64,000 nucleotides of DNA from positions 27,908,969 through 27,972,968 of the forward strand of contig CM033752.1 of the NCBI GenBank assembly GCA_019671005.1, written 5' to 3'. The notes beneath the pieces were generated by a model, which saw nothing but the letters and a program-made list of their open reading frames with translations, was not told the origin of the DNA and searched no databases. Source of the stretch: Hibiscus mutabilis. Its lineage: Eukaryota; Streptophyta; Magnoliopsida; Malvales; Malvaceae. The translations under genes were made by a program, and so were the position numbers. Each line of letters opens with the position of its first letter. The first letter of the stretch is position 1. Positions 35,155-47,294 of the stretch are shown here, one piece after another.

Positions 35155-36627
35155 TTGTTCATGATGGACCAAAGGTTCTTTGACCTGAAGGAAGGGGGTC
35201 CAGTTCCAGAGTTCCATCCCGAGACTAGGCCAGGGACAACCGAAGAAGAATCATTCAAGGACTCCAGAATAGATTCGGTAAGCAGTGTCAGTTCTGGTGA
35301 CAAGCAAGATGAAATACAAGAACTAAAGAAGCAGATGTCCGAGATGATGGACCAGATGAACGCTATGATGAAAGGAAAGCAGCATGTCGAACTCAGAAAA
35401 GATTCGATCGAGGATCAGAATGTGGAACAAAATGCTCAGAATGTCGAGACAGACAACACCGTTAAATATGACAAATCGAATCCCTTTGTAATCAATCTCA
35501 AGAAGCAGACAAGTAGCATATTTGGGGTAGATACCAAGGGAACAGAGGCAAAACCAGGGGAAGCTCGAGAATATAATGACATCAGAAGGCATTCTCCTAT
35601 ACCCGTAAGATACACCGAGTTACTTCCGTTGCTTGTCGAAAGGAGCCTTATCATACCAGTGAAGTTTGTACCTAGAAAACCTCCTTATCCGAAGGATTAC
35701 AACAGTCGTGTCTGGTGCAGCTACCACATGGGCGATTCGAGTCATCACACTGAAAATTGTAGGGCCCTGAAGGACAGAGTTCAAGATCTTATCAGAATGG
35801 GAGTTTTGGGTTTCGAAGATGGACAACCCCGATTCTACAGCGAGCCAGCCGTTGCCCGAGGGGCAAAGTCGAAGGAGGGTCAATACCCAGCCCAAGGTTC
35901 GAGTAACACAGAAGTGGGTCACTCAAGCGGGATAAATTTAGGAGTCAAGAATAAAAGCGTCTCAGAAGATGAACTTGCACGCAAGTACGGCCAACTCGAG
36001 CATGAGAGGCACGATCTGAACATGAAATTGAAGAGTGTACAAGACGAGTACTAGAAGCTGCACTTTGAATTCAAGAATGTCGGTCTGGGTGACACCATGG
36101 AAGAGTGGGTCAATGGTATGATTCAGCTGAGGAACGGTTCAGAACGCTGGAAGCAGAAATGCAAGAATAGTAAGAATAAAGTCAGATCATTATCACAGAA
36201 ACTGGAAGAAGTTGAGGGCCAACGCGACCTTCTCCAAAGTGAGTTGGAAAGCAGTCTGGCCATGGAAGATATCCTGAAATCAAGTCTGCAGCAGGAAAGG
36301 AATGAATCACAAGTCTTTCAAATGGAAAATGCAGCACTCAAAGAACAGGTAGCGAGGCTCGAGACTTCTTTACGTACCAGTGAGATCCGTGCTGGGGCAA
36401 TGACCGTTAAGCTACAAAAGGTCGAGCAAACAATACGGGAGAAAGACCGGGACATAAAGATGGTTACGACTCAAGCCCGACAAGTAGCTCAACAGGTAGC
36501 AGATTTAGCCGATGCAGCAGCACCAATAAGCCAGAATATGGATCCAGCGTTGGACCGCGAAGGAAAGCTGACAGGACTGTTGAATGAGGTCAAGACATTA
36601 GGTGCCAGGGTTCACCACAATCTGTAA
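35155..36627 (+). pseudogene. Ogre-like ORF1: Gag-like zinc segment joined to a coiled coil, one stop
   Basis: One frame of about 490 codons, broken only by TAG at 36052-36054; both halves (35155-36051 and 36097-36627) are in frame 1. Residues ~45-80 are a Met-rich helix (LKKQMSEMMDQMNAMM). Residues ~140-230 resemble the C-terminal part of Tat-lineage Gag (RYTELLPLL, then PPYP, then CSYHMGDSSHHTENC with spacing C-x2-H-x5-H-x4-C, then LKDRVQDLI). After the stop comes a long coiled coil (heptad-like Leu and Glu from KLEEVEGQRDLL to TIREKDRDIK), ending in the QARQVAQQVADLADAA segment. Tat elements often carry an extra ORF before gag; its role is unknown. It may instead be a rearranged gag. Confidence 0.7.
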
Positions 36628-36794
36628 ACCCCTAATACCGGATGTAATGAAACCTTTTGGTCTGAATGAGAGAAGTCCTATAGGGACAAATCACTTGCGG
36701 AATCGATGCTTTATTGCATTTGCATCACGTCCTTTGCATTGTTTGATAATTTTATCATCGCATGGCACTTCATCATTTAATACTTAGGGTTCGA

Positions 36795-37863
36795 TGGCAG
36801 AATTAGTTGGGAGATGGAATGAAACAAAGAGCCGAGGCTTGACCACCGAGAAGAAAAAATCGAGAAAAAGCTTAAGAAGAAAGAAAAGATAAATGTTTTC
36901 AATACGAGGGAACTCTGCCTAGTCCCTGATTTGGTCATTCCTTCAGATTTCAAGGTTCCCAGATTTGTGCAGTATGGCAGAACCAGCTGCCCGAAGATTC
37001 ACTAAACCATGTTCTGTAGAAAAATGGAGGGATACATGAAGAATGAAAAGTTGTTGATCCACCACTTCCACGATAGCCTAACGGGCCATGCAACAGTGTG
37101 GTATAATCGTCTGAACAAAAACCAAGTTAGGTCATGGGGTGACCTCGCTAATGCCTTCTTAAGTCAATACAAATATGCTTTAGATTTAGCACCTTGTCGT
37201 CGGTTTCTTCAGAATGAGAAAATGAGACCAAGTGAAAGCATCAGGGAATATGCACTAAGGTAGCGATGTTTGGCGACCCAAGTCCAGCCTCCTATAGCGG
37301 AAGAAGAGTTGACTCCCCTGTTTCATGCAACGCTTCCCTCTCCTTTCTTCGATGTGATGTTGGAGAAATCGAGAAACATATTTGAAGATTTCATGACGAT
37401 TGGAGAGAGGATAGAATACGCAATCAAAGAAGGAAAATTGGGGTCTAAGTCTAAGGACCGAATCGAAGATAAGATAGATAAAGACGGAGATGTAAATGAG
37501 TGTCATCTCCAGGGTTCGTGTGGCTGTAAAAGAAGAAGACAGACTGACACATCAAGGTCATCAAGGAAAATTCCTCGGACGAGCGCAAATTTGGAAGTAT
37601 TTGGAACATCTATCTCAGAAATTTTGCCTCATCTGGTAGGGGGTCACTATCTTGCTCCTAGGCCGATGAAGATTGCACCTGATCCATCTGCCCATAGTTT
37701 TGACTTGAGTAGCACATGCGAATTCCATATGGTGGCACTGGGGCATCCCACCAGAAAATGTAGACCTTTATTGGAGGAAATCAAGAAGTTGATCAATGAT
37801 GGAACCCTGGCACAAGAGCTGATCCAGCAGTGGAGGACAAGGATGAGGGGCAAGTCTGCATAG
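36795..37863 (+). pseudogene. Gag of Ogre-like element, broken
   Basis: The capsid part is in frame 1: VPDLVIPSDFKVPRFVQYG, then a stop (37003), MFCRKMEGYMKNEKLL, FHDSLTGHATVWYNRL, LANAFLSQYKYALDLAP, a stop (37261) and ATQVQPPIAEEELTPLF. These blocks are typical of the retrotransposon Gag domain of Tat-type elements. The TAG at 37261 probably replaces a sense codon in a conserved helix. Near 37720 a zinc motif CEFHMVALGHPTRKC has the same C-x2-H-x5-H-x4-C spacing as in ORF1. The frame stops at 37861. The start near 36795 (ATG, frame 3) and the capsid frame differ, so a small shift near 36840-36890 is likely. No protease follows. Confidence 0.8.
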
Positions 37864-38269
37864 TGCTTAAGAAGCCAGAGATGTCTCTACATTAAAAGAC
37901 TTTCCTGAAGTAATACAAGGAATCAACTTTACCACCTGTGGCCCACATGTGGTAAAGAACTTTTGTGAAGGGGCATGTTTGTTGATTTTTATTCCAATGA
38001 AGAACACATTTCGCTTAACATATAATGTTCTTGAAAGCCCATAGATGTGTATTTTCTCGCAGTTGTAGGACACTAGATATCAATTACAAGATGTGACATT
38101 AGATGGATGTTGTGACAACGATGAGGTGTAATCTTCCCTACCAGACTCTGGTCAGCAAAGCGAGATTACTACTCTTTCGATGATGTTCATGGACGGAAAA
38201 CTCCAAATGTCAACCAGGTAGAGTTGCTTGAAATTGAAACTCTAGGCATAATCTTCTAGGTAGTAAAGA

Positions 38270-38705
38270 AGTAAAAATAAGAATTAAAAAGGAAAGAACT
38301 GAAGAAAAAGAAAAAGAAAGAAAGAGAAAAGAATAATAAAAAGCACTCCTATGTTCGAAACCTGGTAATAGGCTTGCTCGGATAAGAGTGTGGGAATTTT
38401 GGGGCACTCCGCTAAAGCGATAAGGTGGAGATACATCATCCAATTCAAGAAACCTTAGCTTCATGAGTGATGGTAATATTTTCAAATCGTGACTATGCCG
38501 AGTAACTTGGGGCAATGTTGTTTGCTCCATCGTTGCCCTCAAGACAAAGGAATGTGACGAATTGATTTCCTTAAATAATGATAAAAGCGAAAAAAGAAAA
38601 GAAAGAAAGAAAAAGTAAGAAGAAAAAAAGCAAAAGAAAAAGAAAAAAAAGGAAAAAGAAAATGAGGAGAAAGAAAAAGAAAAGAAAAGAGAGAAAATAG
38701 ACGAT
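38270..38705 (+). repeat. Purine-rich (GAAAAA) low-complexity blocks
   Basis: Two A/G-only blocks (about 38270-38345 and 38580-38700) of gaaaaagaaaaag type flank a normal-composition stretch. They resemble the purine runs common in the 3' region of Tat/Ogre elements. Strand asymmetry is strong. Confidence 0.75.
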
Positions 38706-39369
38706 AGCATAGGTAAAATTAAAACTCACACCACCTAGAACTCTATTCTTAGAGTAATATTATTGGAGCACCTAACCAGAAACGACCCCACAATGCATAG
38801 AATGAAGATGATGACAAGAGCATAGATGTCAGACAGCTCAAGAACAAGAAGCGGGTTTCAGCCATAATGCCTTGGTTGGTTCAAGAAAATGAAGGATGAA
38901 CCAGGACGAGAATGAGATTACAAAATACGGGGGACGGTAAGAGGTAAACATCGAGTCTCCAAAGAATTAAAGCACAGAGATTGACAAATGGTTCCCGTCA
39001 AGAGGCAAAAAGAAGATTGAGATTAAGTTCAGAATATAGAGACATTTTACTCACCCCGATGACGAAACTAACAAATACTCCGAATGTTGGGTCAAAGGAG
39101 TTGGGAGGTAGCCGAGCTCATGATCGAGTGGGGCAATACAGAGCAGAAAGAATGGTAAGAATCTCTGCACATGAATGATATAGAGTTTGTTGGTGAAGCG
39201 GGTAGAGACCCCGAAGAAGAAAGGCAAGTGCTCATGCAAAAGAACAAGAGCGGGTACTCACTTAACAAAAATTGACAAGAATAAATATCAAAATTGAGCA
39301 TACTGCAAAAAAAAAAGAAAGGAACGGAGAAATCTGAAGAATGACTTTTCAGGGCATGGGATTTTAAAA

Positions 39370-39662
39370 CATGTCTAAAAAGAAAAAGAAAAATAAAAAT
39401 AAAAAGAAAGAAAAAAGAGAGAATTATATCGCGAAAGGGTTAAAAGACATGAATCAGATAAATAACTGATCAAAGGACATACTGCAACAGGAGAGAAGGA
39501 AAGAAATCTGAGAAATAACCTCCCAAGGCGTAAGACTTTAGAACAGAAAAGCGATGATAAAAAGAAAAAAAAGAAAAAGAAAAAAGAAGAAAAAGAAGAA
39601 AAAGATAAGAAAAGAAGGAAAAAGAAGAAAGAAAAAAGAAGAAGAAGAAGAAAACACGACAT
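39370..39662 (+). repeat. Purine-rich low-complexity block
   Basis: A/G-rich runs at about 39375-39425 and 39555-39655 (gaagaaaaagaagaaaaag type), same class as the other blocks of this element. Confidence 0.75.
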
Positions 39663-39785
39663 TTCATGCATCATATAGATAGAGGCATGTTAATTTTTGC
39701 TTCTTCCTAGACAGGTATTTGAAGAATTATCAAAGAATTTACTAAAGAAAAGAAAAATCGATGACCATAGCAAATATGAGACCCG

Positions 39786-40668
39786 GATGTTAAATCCTTC
39801 GGGTCATCGGTAAGTCCTTCCGGACACGGTGTTAAGTCCTTCGGGCCACCAAGTAAGTCTTTCGAGCATGGTGATAAGTCCTTCGGCCATCGGTAAGTCC
39901 TTCGGCATGATGCGGCGGCATTAGTAGCGTGAGTCCGAAAAAATCGGCTGACCATAGCGCGCGTGAGGCCTAGATGTTAAATCCTTTGGGTCATCGGTAA
40001 GTCCTTCGCCACCAAGAAGTCTTTCGAGCATGGTGATAAGTCCTTCGGCCATCGGTAAGTCGCCGGGCATGATGCGGCAGCATCAGTAGCGTGAGTCTAG
40101 AAAGATCGGCAGCCATAGCAGCGTAAGGCCCAGATGTTAAATCTTTCGGGTCATCGATAAGTCCTTCGGCCACGATGTTAAGTCCTTCGGGCCACCAGTA
40201 AGTCTTTCGAGCATGGTGATAAGTCCTTCGGGCCATCAGTAAGTCCTTCGGGCATGATGCGGCAGCATTAGTAGCGTGAGTCCAGAAAGATCGGCAGCCA
40301 TAGCGGCGTAAGGCCCAAACGTCAAATCCTTCGGGTCATCGGTAAGTCCTTCAGGCACGATGTTAAGTCCTTCGGGCCACTAGTAAGTCTTTTGAGCATG
40401 GTGATAAGTCCTTTGGGCCATCAGTAAGTCATTCGGGCATGATGCGGCAGCATTAGTAGCGTGAGTCCAGAAAGATCGGCAACCATAGCGGCGTGAGGCC
40501 CAGATGTTAAATCTCTCGGGTCATCGGTAAGTCCTTCGGGCATGGTGTTAAGTCCTTCGGCCACCAATAAGTCTTTCGAGCATGGTGATAAGTCCTTCGG
40601 GCCATCAATAAGTCCTTCGGGCATGATGCGGCGGCCTTGGTAGCATAGGTCCAAAAATGTCAACAGCC
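39786..40668 (+). repeat. Tandem array of ~185-base monomers in the Ogre-like 3' UTR
   Basis: Units begin at about 39786, 39973, 40133, 40318 and 40503, giving lengths of about 187, 160, 185, 185 and a final partial unit. Each starts gatgttaaatc-ttcgggtc and ends near gtgagtccagaaagatcgg. Inside each unit a motif of about 20-30 bases (taagtccttcgggcca and variants) recurs five to six times, so the array is two-level. The second unit has lost one subrepeat. Tandem arrays in this position are known for Tat elements and are thought to seed satellites. Confidence 0.9.
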
Positions 40669-40880
40669 TCGTAAAAAAAAGGAAGAAAAAGAGAAAAAAG
40701 AAAAAAGAAAAAGGACAAAAAGAATAAAGAAAAAAGAAAAGGAAAAAGAAAAAGAAAAAGAAAAAGGACAAAAAGAATAAAGAAAGAATGAAAGAGAAAA
40801 AGAAAAAAGAAGAATGATAAAAAGAACAGAGAAAGAAAAAAAAGAAAAAGGAAGAGAGAAAAGAAAATCAAAGACAAAGG
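40668..40880 (+). repeat. Purine-rich block after the tandem array
   Basis: Nearly all A and G over about 200 bases, with aaaaaggacaaaaagaataa occurring twice near 40709 and 40763. The overlapping minus-strand frames are simple Phe/Leu/Ser translations. Confidence 0.8.
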
Positions 40881-41143
40881 TTATATAAAGGAGAAGCCTA
40901 CGTTTTCGAGCCCCCAATGAAAGGTTCCATATAAGAAGAGCCCTAACTCTAGAATTTCAAAAAAAAGAGTGAAGAAGTTCTATATAGGAAGAACTTACGA
41001 GCCTGAAGATCCGGCCAAGGAAAAACGGAGAGTTCCAGAAGAACACGTGATTCCGAAGTCGTGAGCGGGGAAGTCGGATAAAAATGAGTGCTTTTGGTCT
41101 TTGCTTTGTTCTCGTTTCATGAGAACAAGCAAATAGTGGCAAC
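40881..41143 (+). other. Ogre-like region before the 3' LTR
   Basis: About 260 bases without coding signal. The last bases (gagaacaagcaaatagtggc) are only partly purine, so the polypurine tract is weak or displaced. Confidence 0.55.
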
Positions 41144-44076
41144 TGTAATCACTCATTTTTATCCGGTTTGTAAATATTATTAACGTATGGTGTATTATTG
41201 CATGTATACATGTTATATTATATGTTTACTATATATGTGATTAATGTGTATAAAATATGTGTGTAATATGTGTAAGCGCATGCATATTATACATACTATG
41301 TACGGTGTATGTGTGTCACATGTCACGTACGTTTTAATAGTTTATATATGTGCTAGGGTGTATTTGGTTATACTTATTTTGTGTGTATAAGATGCATGTA
41401 TGTGTGTGCTTGGGTGTATGCGATATATATGTGGTTTGCATGTGCATGTACTATGTATGTTTGTAGTATGTATAATGTTTGTATACTTATATTAATTAGG
41501 TGTGTGAGTAAATATATGTATATGTGTGTTTGAATGTTATATGGTATATGTTAATTTGCATGTATGGTTATATGTACATAAATTATATATGTGTATATGT
41601 TATTATTATTATTATTATATTATTATTATTATTATTATTGGGGTCAAAAAATATATATAATAGATCTAAAATATAAAACCCATTTATAATAACAGTCCAA
41701 GTCCACATAATATTACAAAAAAACCCAAAAATATAATATAATTTACAAGGCCCATTTTGGCCTGACCCAATATTGTAAAAACCCTATCTAATATCCTATC
41801 TTTTCCTTGCAGCCTTCACCCTCCCAACCGTTGGACCAAGATTTGATCCAACGGTCCAGATGACACTAAGATGATCCAGCTGGCGCGTGTGTAATTCACC
41901 CGGGACTGCTCGTCTCCCACTCGCGCGTGCAATGGCCGTGAGTGGATCTGGCAGGGGACACCACCACCATGACTCTCTCCACGCTGACACCACTCCGCCA
42001 TACCACCAACTCAACCACCGCGCTCAGAGAACGTGCAAAACACCAAAATAATGGATTATCAGTACCCAAAAATCAGATCAGACGTATTTTCATGTATGGT
42101 TTTTTACCAAAAAACTCAGATGAGAGCAATATATGTAAACAAACCAAAAGTGTAAAAGGGGATCAGTTTCCAGAAAAAAATACAAAAAGAAAAATAGAGT
42201 TTCGTGGGTAATCCTTCTTCTTCTTTCCTCCTTCATGCATGTATATTTCCCAAAAAAAAGATAATATGAAAAAGATGGGATGCGAGTCTACCTTCGTCGT
42301 CGGTCCATTCTCTGGTGAGAAGCCCTTGTAGGGGTGAATCGAAGTAGGATGCTGGCGCTAAAGCGGATGGGTCATTTCAAGAAAGGTTTTCTTTCAAAAT
42401 GGGTTCGGTTTTTTTTTAGATCTAGGGGGATGGTTGTTTTTTTTTCTAACATCTAAGGGGAGATCTGGTTTATACGTGACAAAAGGGTTGTTTTGGGTCG
42501 ACCTAAGGGTTTGCCGTCGCCGACTAACGGCGGCCGACGGTGGTTCGGGTTATTTTTTGGGCGGCCGTTTCTTCTGGAAAAACAAAGGAGAGAGCTCTCT
42601 CTCTTAAGGGTAAAAAAATGAAGGGAAAATGAGATCAGTGGCCATATAATTGGGTTTTATAGGCCCAAAATAAAAATAAAATGGTCTAAATGCATCATAA
42701 ATCCTCCCTTGTCCCTAATATTTTCGTTTTGAGCTCGTCGCATGGGTCAATTACAATTTCGGTCATTTTTCTTTTCTGTTTTACTTCAATTTGATCACTA
42801 AATTAACCGAAATCATATTTTCAATGGTTAAATTACCGCATCAGCCATTCCGTGTTTTCAATGTTTTCAAAGCCATCTTGCCGCATGGGTTTATTACAAG
42901 TTTGGTCATCACAAGTTGATTCCATTTTACAATTCGATCTTTAAATGTGCCTTTTGTTCTTTTAATTTTTTCCCTCTATTTTTCTTGTTAATGCAATTCG
43001 GTCCTCTTTCATGTTTAGATATTTATGTCATTTTTATCATGTTTTAACACGTTCATGTCATTCATTTGGTGCTTGTATGTGTTTTATACCATGATTAATT
43101 TATGTCTTTGTAAAATGTGTATTAAAGTATGGTATATCTCGTTTCCATATCTTATTTTTTCTATTCATGTCGTATATACATTTGTCTCGTGCTATGTTTC
43201 GGTTTAGTTAGTATGTATGTTTGTGCGTACCCTTTTTTATCTCTTTTGTCTTTAGGATTATATGTTAGTTTTTTTTTTACAATGTGTTGTTTTATTGTAT
43301 TGTGATGTGTGCAAAAAAATGCCATGTGTATGTTTTAATTGTATTATCATGACATTGATGTTCCATTAATCTAGCATCATGTTATTTATATCATGCACGT
43401 GTTTTAGTTGTGTATCGTATTTATGTAGCTAGGCATGTTAGATTTAATTAATTAATTTTGGAAAGCATGTTCTTCCCTTTTTTGTGTTTATGCGCATGTT
43501 TTTATTATTGTGATATGTTATGTTCATGCATTTAATTATTTTGTTTAAATTTTGTAATATTCATATTTTTATGTCCATTAAATTGTCATGTTAATGTGAT
43601 TTGTTTGTTTTATATTTTTCTTCCTAAGATTGCATCTCGAGATATATAAATTGTCAATGCGGTACCCTTTTATCTGAGCGTAAACGGGTCCAGTATCAGG
43701 CGTAGTGATAGTGGTTGGGCATTTACTCTCGGATAACGGGGCCTTTAAAATCTACTCGCACTTATAACCGAATCTTAACTTAATCGTCACTTTAATCCGG
43801 AAAGTTTAATTTTAATAAAGCGGTAATTATTAAAGTACCAATTTTGGGCGGTGTAGGGGTGCTAATCCTTCCCCATCCGTAACCGACTCCCGAACCCCAA
43901 CAGTTTTCAAATCTCTAGTTTTTTATGGTGTCCGGCCTACCTAAGTGGCCGGTGGCGACTCCATTTTCTTAAATAAAACACAGGTTTCTAAAACCCCACG
44001 GAATAAATATTTTAATACCTGAAAAATCACAAACACTTTGAAAACTCATTTTTCTAGCAAAACGGATATCGCTACA
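41144..44076 (+). repeat. 3' LTR of Ogre-like element
   Basis: 2933 bases, tgtaatcactca to gatatcgctaca. It is very similar to 31387-34481 apart from a missing segment of about 130 bases after gcgcgtgcaa (near 41932) and changed TTA-repeat lengths. Confidence 0.9.
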
Positions 44077-46740
44077 AAAGCCAATAGTTAAAAATGTAGT
44101 TATAAAATCAAAATGGTACAAAGGAGCTCCAATTTAAATATAAAATATTTAAACATTCTATTTGATTAATAAAAATTTCAAAATAATAATTACATACTCC
44201 ACCACGTAAGGTCATATGAATACATAGGTCACTAAACACAAGTATTGTACTCTCAAGATCAGCACATACTAGAATCACGTACTACTAATACTCCTCAATC
44301 CCATGATCCATCAACCTACAAACGAAAACAACGATTCTGAGCGTTGAGCTTATAAAGCTCAGTGGTACACATCTACTCTACTACACTTCATGCTAATCAT
44401 AAACATAAACATGCAAGCTAGTAAGAGCAATAAGGAGAAATAAATAAACACGTGGCGCTACCACTAGTTGCCTAAATACATACTCTCAAAATAGCGAAAT
44501 ATCTTACATGACACACAAGGCCCAACCAAGCCCGAGATTTCAACAAATCATCTAGGCAAAAGAGCATATCAACAACAACAACTCTAAAGTGAGGTCGGGT
44601 CATATAGCACCAGAACATACACTCTAGATGAGACCTGGTCATATAGCGTTGGAACATACACCCATGCTCGGAATCCCTTATCGAGTATCTACACTCTGGG
44701 TGAGGATAGGTTACCTAGCATCAAAACATACACCCATACTCAGAATCACCCATCAAGTATCTTCGAATGAGGCCTGGGTCACATAGCATCGGTAACCTCC
44801 ATTCGGTATCTCTAACCATGGTGTTGCAACACTCTTTCATTGGGTATCTAGATCCCATCAAATAAAAGACTCAACCAATCAAATGCCTACCCGGCATGCA
44901 AGCTATGCGATCCCAAGGATCCCTATTATTGCTAATCGTCAACACATCGTTTATTTTACATTACCAAGTTGTTAATACATTATGGGGAAGTATATAACTA
45001 ATCTCATTCATTGTTTCCATTATTCCATGTTATCCCATTTATTAAGGCATAATTCAATTATTAATATTCACATCAATTTCCATCCTTAAATTGTATTTAT
45101 AGATTATTTTTTGTATCGGGTATTGGTACTCGTATATGAATATCGATAAGGTGCCATCAGGTGTCAGTACTCATACACATACTGATACTAAAATAGCTTA
45201 CTGGAAATCTCAATTCCCACAAGTATCGATACGGGTTGACCCGTACTGATACAGTCCCCAAACGCGTACCAGTATAGCCGAAGCTCATACTGATACCCTA
45301 TAAACGGGTTCGTACCATTTCCTTGAATTAGGGCTTTATTTAATAATGCATTCATTCAATTAATAATAATTATTGGCTTCATATTCATATAATTGAGTAT
45401 TTATCACTTAATCTTAATTCTCATCAACCACGTCAATCTATTCGAACAAGCATACAAAGTGTCACAATTATCAACCACTCAAACAATTTATCAAATAATT
45501 ATACGAACAATCTCAAATGACCTTACACAATCTCTAAAGTTTTCATGAGTCCCTTCATATCCATAACATTATCATGCATCCTATAAATATCGAGTCTCAT
45601 ATTATCGGTCTCCACACATATATATATATCATCTACCTAATTTGCAGATACTAACACGCAAGGTAATCACATTTATGATGGTAATGAAGTAATAGAAGTT
45701 CGAGGTATACTAACCTTAAGAAAAATTGATAAATTCTCATATAAGCTTTCTGATTATTCCACTTGATCTGATATTCAATCCCAAATAGTCTTCGTATAAA
45801 ATGAAAACAAAACTACATTAATTTTATGCATCCCCTAATCAAAACACAAGGTCAAATACGTAAAAATAGCTTAGTGGGTTCGAATTTGGCGAAACAGACA
45901 GAGCTATTGGACTCAGAACGTTGAAAAACCCCTAGATAAGGTCCCCTAGAAAAAGTCAACGCCAGTCAGAGCAGTTGCGACAATCACAGGGGGCGTGCGC
46001 CTGATGGCGCGGCTGGCTCGGCTCAGCTCAAAGGGTCAGCTTGATGAACCAGATCGGCTTGGGGCTTGGATCAGCTCAACAGGTCGTCTTGGTCGGTTGG
46101 CCCAACGGCTCGACCCAGCTGGATATAGCTGGCCACTGAGGCTGATCCTCTCCCACGCGCAGGGGTGATGCGTGGGGGCGCGTGCGTCGACTTTTGATGT
46201 CCGGATAGCAAAAACCCAAACCAGCTACATTAACGTCGGTGAACACGATGGTGGCCTTCGTTCTTCATTTTGAGCGCTCTAACCCCCTCAAAACTTTCTC
46301 TCTCTCGCCCCCTCTAACGGCGATTCCGATGGTGGTGCTACTAGTACCGGTGAACTCGTCTCGACGAGATAAACACAATGACAGTGGAGGTGTCGACAAC
46401 GGACTGCCAGATCTTCATAGATCGAAGTTTAAAGTTTGAAGAGAAAGAGAAAAAAGAGAGATAGTTTATAGTTATAGTATAAAGTTTGAAGAGAGAGAAT
46501 GGATTAAAAATCTTATTCTTCTCTCTCTCATCCCCTCCTTTTAATTCAAAACATCCCTATCCAAAACACAACAATATATTTGCACCATAAATCCTCGACC
46601 TTCCAACCTTACACAAGACGGCCATCACTTAGTTAAAATTTAATCCTCTCAAAACCTCATTTATTTAATTAAATATTTTAATTAAATATTCAACCCGTGA
46701 CCCAATACCGGATGATCGATCCAAAAATTAGGTCATTACA
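44077..46740 (-). repeat. Family A copy 2, 5' LTR, main segment
   Basis: It resumes with aaagccaatagtta and runs to ggtcattaca at 46740. It aligns with 6218-8363 plus 27902-28306 and with copy 1 (about 1805-4336). Palindromic gtaccgatac-like motifs lie at about 45115-45300. Confidence 0.85.
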
Positions 46741-47046
46741 AGGAATGATATTTTAAAAAAATTAATTTAAAACGAAAACCTCAATCCAAATACTAACGGA
46801 ATTGTAATCTTTCAAATCTAGACAACGTGCATACCTAATTAGCATTTTTTTAATAAAACAAAAAAAAAAAAGAGGAAACAAGAAATTGAAGAGGGGAGAA
46901 GAAGGAGAGGCGACATAATAAGCAAAATGATTGGGCGAAGTTTAAGTTAAACCTAAATAATATATATAATAAAATTTTCATAATAAATTAAATTTCATTT
47001 TTGTCAAATATTTCGGGTTGAGGCAGTACAAGAGAATTTACATTAA
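46741..47046. other. AT-rich spacer
   Basis: About 300 bases between the family A element and the Harbinger end. It has an A-rich run at about 46856-46872 and an A/G-rich stretch (about 46873-46920) but no gene. Confidence 0.5.
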
Positions 47047-47221
47047 GGATGTATTTGGATCACGAAATATAAGATTACCTCTAGGAGTAAGATTCTCGGA
47101 ATATAACATTACTTGATGGATTACCAGGAATATTACATTACCTTGTCTAGTTCAGTTGACAGGATGTAAAATGACAATGTTTGGTTGGGGGAGTATAAAA
47201 TTATTCAAAGCAATTTTGACC

Positions 47222-47225
<4 letters not shown>

Positions 47226-47291
<66 letters not shown>
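47226..47291. repeat. (TA)n microsatellite
   Basis: About 33 uninterrupted TA units inside the left side of the Harbinger element. Likely length-variable. Confidence 0.95.

Positions 47292-47294
<3 letters not shown>

Larger units (their letters stand above)
37864..39785 (+). other. Ogre-like 3' untranslated region, part 1; no pol
   Basis: Roughly 1.9 kb where pol would be expected. No DTG, FIDD, HHCC or DGQ motif was seen. A short coding-like plus-strand patch near 38090-38220 is interrupted by stops. Long A/G-rich blocks dominate. The minus-strand frames here are poly-Phe/Ser artefacts of the purine tracts. Confidence 0.65.
31387..44076 (+). mobile_element. Tat/Ogre-like Ty3/gypsy element lacking pol
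   Basis: A 12.7 kb element from tgtaatcactca (31387) to atatcgctaca (44076), with the 5-base target duplication aaagc on both sides (31382-31386 and 44077-44081). It has LTRs of about 3 kb, a primer site of the tRNA-Arg type used by Ogre-like elements, an upstream ORF, a Tat-type gag, long purine-rich tracts and a tandem array before the 3' LTR. This is the known layout of the Tat lineage. Protease, reverse transcriptase, RNase H and integrase are absent, so mobilisation would need another copy. About 8 differences in a 420-base LTR sample make it the youngest of the large elements. Confidence 0.88.
6115..46740 (-). mobile_element. Family A LTR retrotransposon, copy 2 (split by three nested insertions)
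   Basis: After removal of the insertions this is LTR (6115-8363 plus 27902-28306), internal (28307-31274) and LTR (31275-31386 plus 44077-46740). On the minus strand a polypurine tract lies directly before the left LTR and a decayed methionine-type primer site lies directly after the right LTR, fixing the orientation. Flanks are agaaa (6110-6114) and aggaa (46741-46745), a 4/5 match that may be a decayed target duplication. LTRs are about 2.65 and 2.78 kb, while the internal part is only about 3 kb and has no recognisable Gag or Pol. This makes a large non-autonomous derivative the likely class. The by-eye LTR identity of about 80-85% makes it the oldest layer here. Confidence 0.8.

Noticed and set aside
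38210..38710. 166-residue minus-strand frame
   Set aside because: It is the complement of GAAAAA-type purine runs, giving Phe/Ser/Leu strings. It starts and ends within low-complexity DNA and has no domain.
39786..40668. Repeated spaced units suggesting a CRISPR array
   Set aside because: Units are about 185 bases with internal subrepeats and no unique spacers, and the setting is a plant LTR element. It is a tandem repeat.
40421..40917. Overlapping minus-strand frames of 85-116 residues
   Set aside because: Translations of the tandem array and the adjacent purine block, in several frames at once. Not genes.
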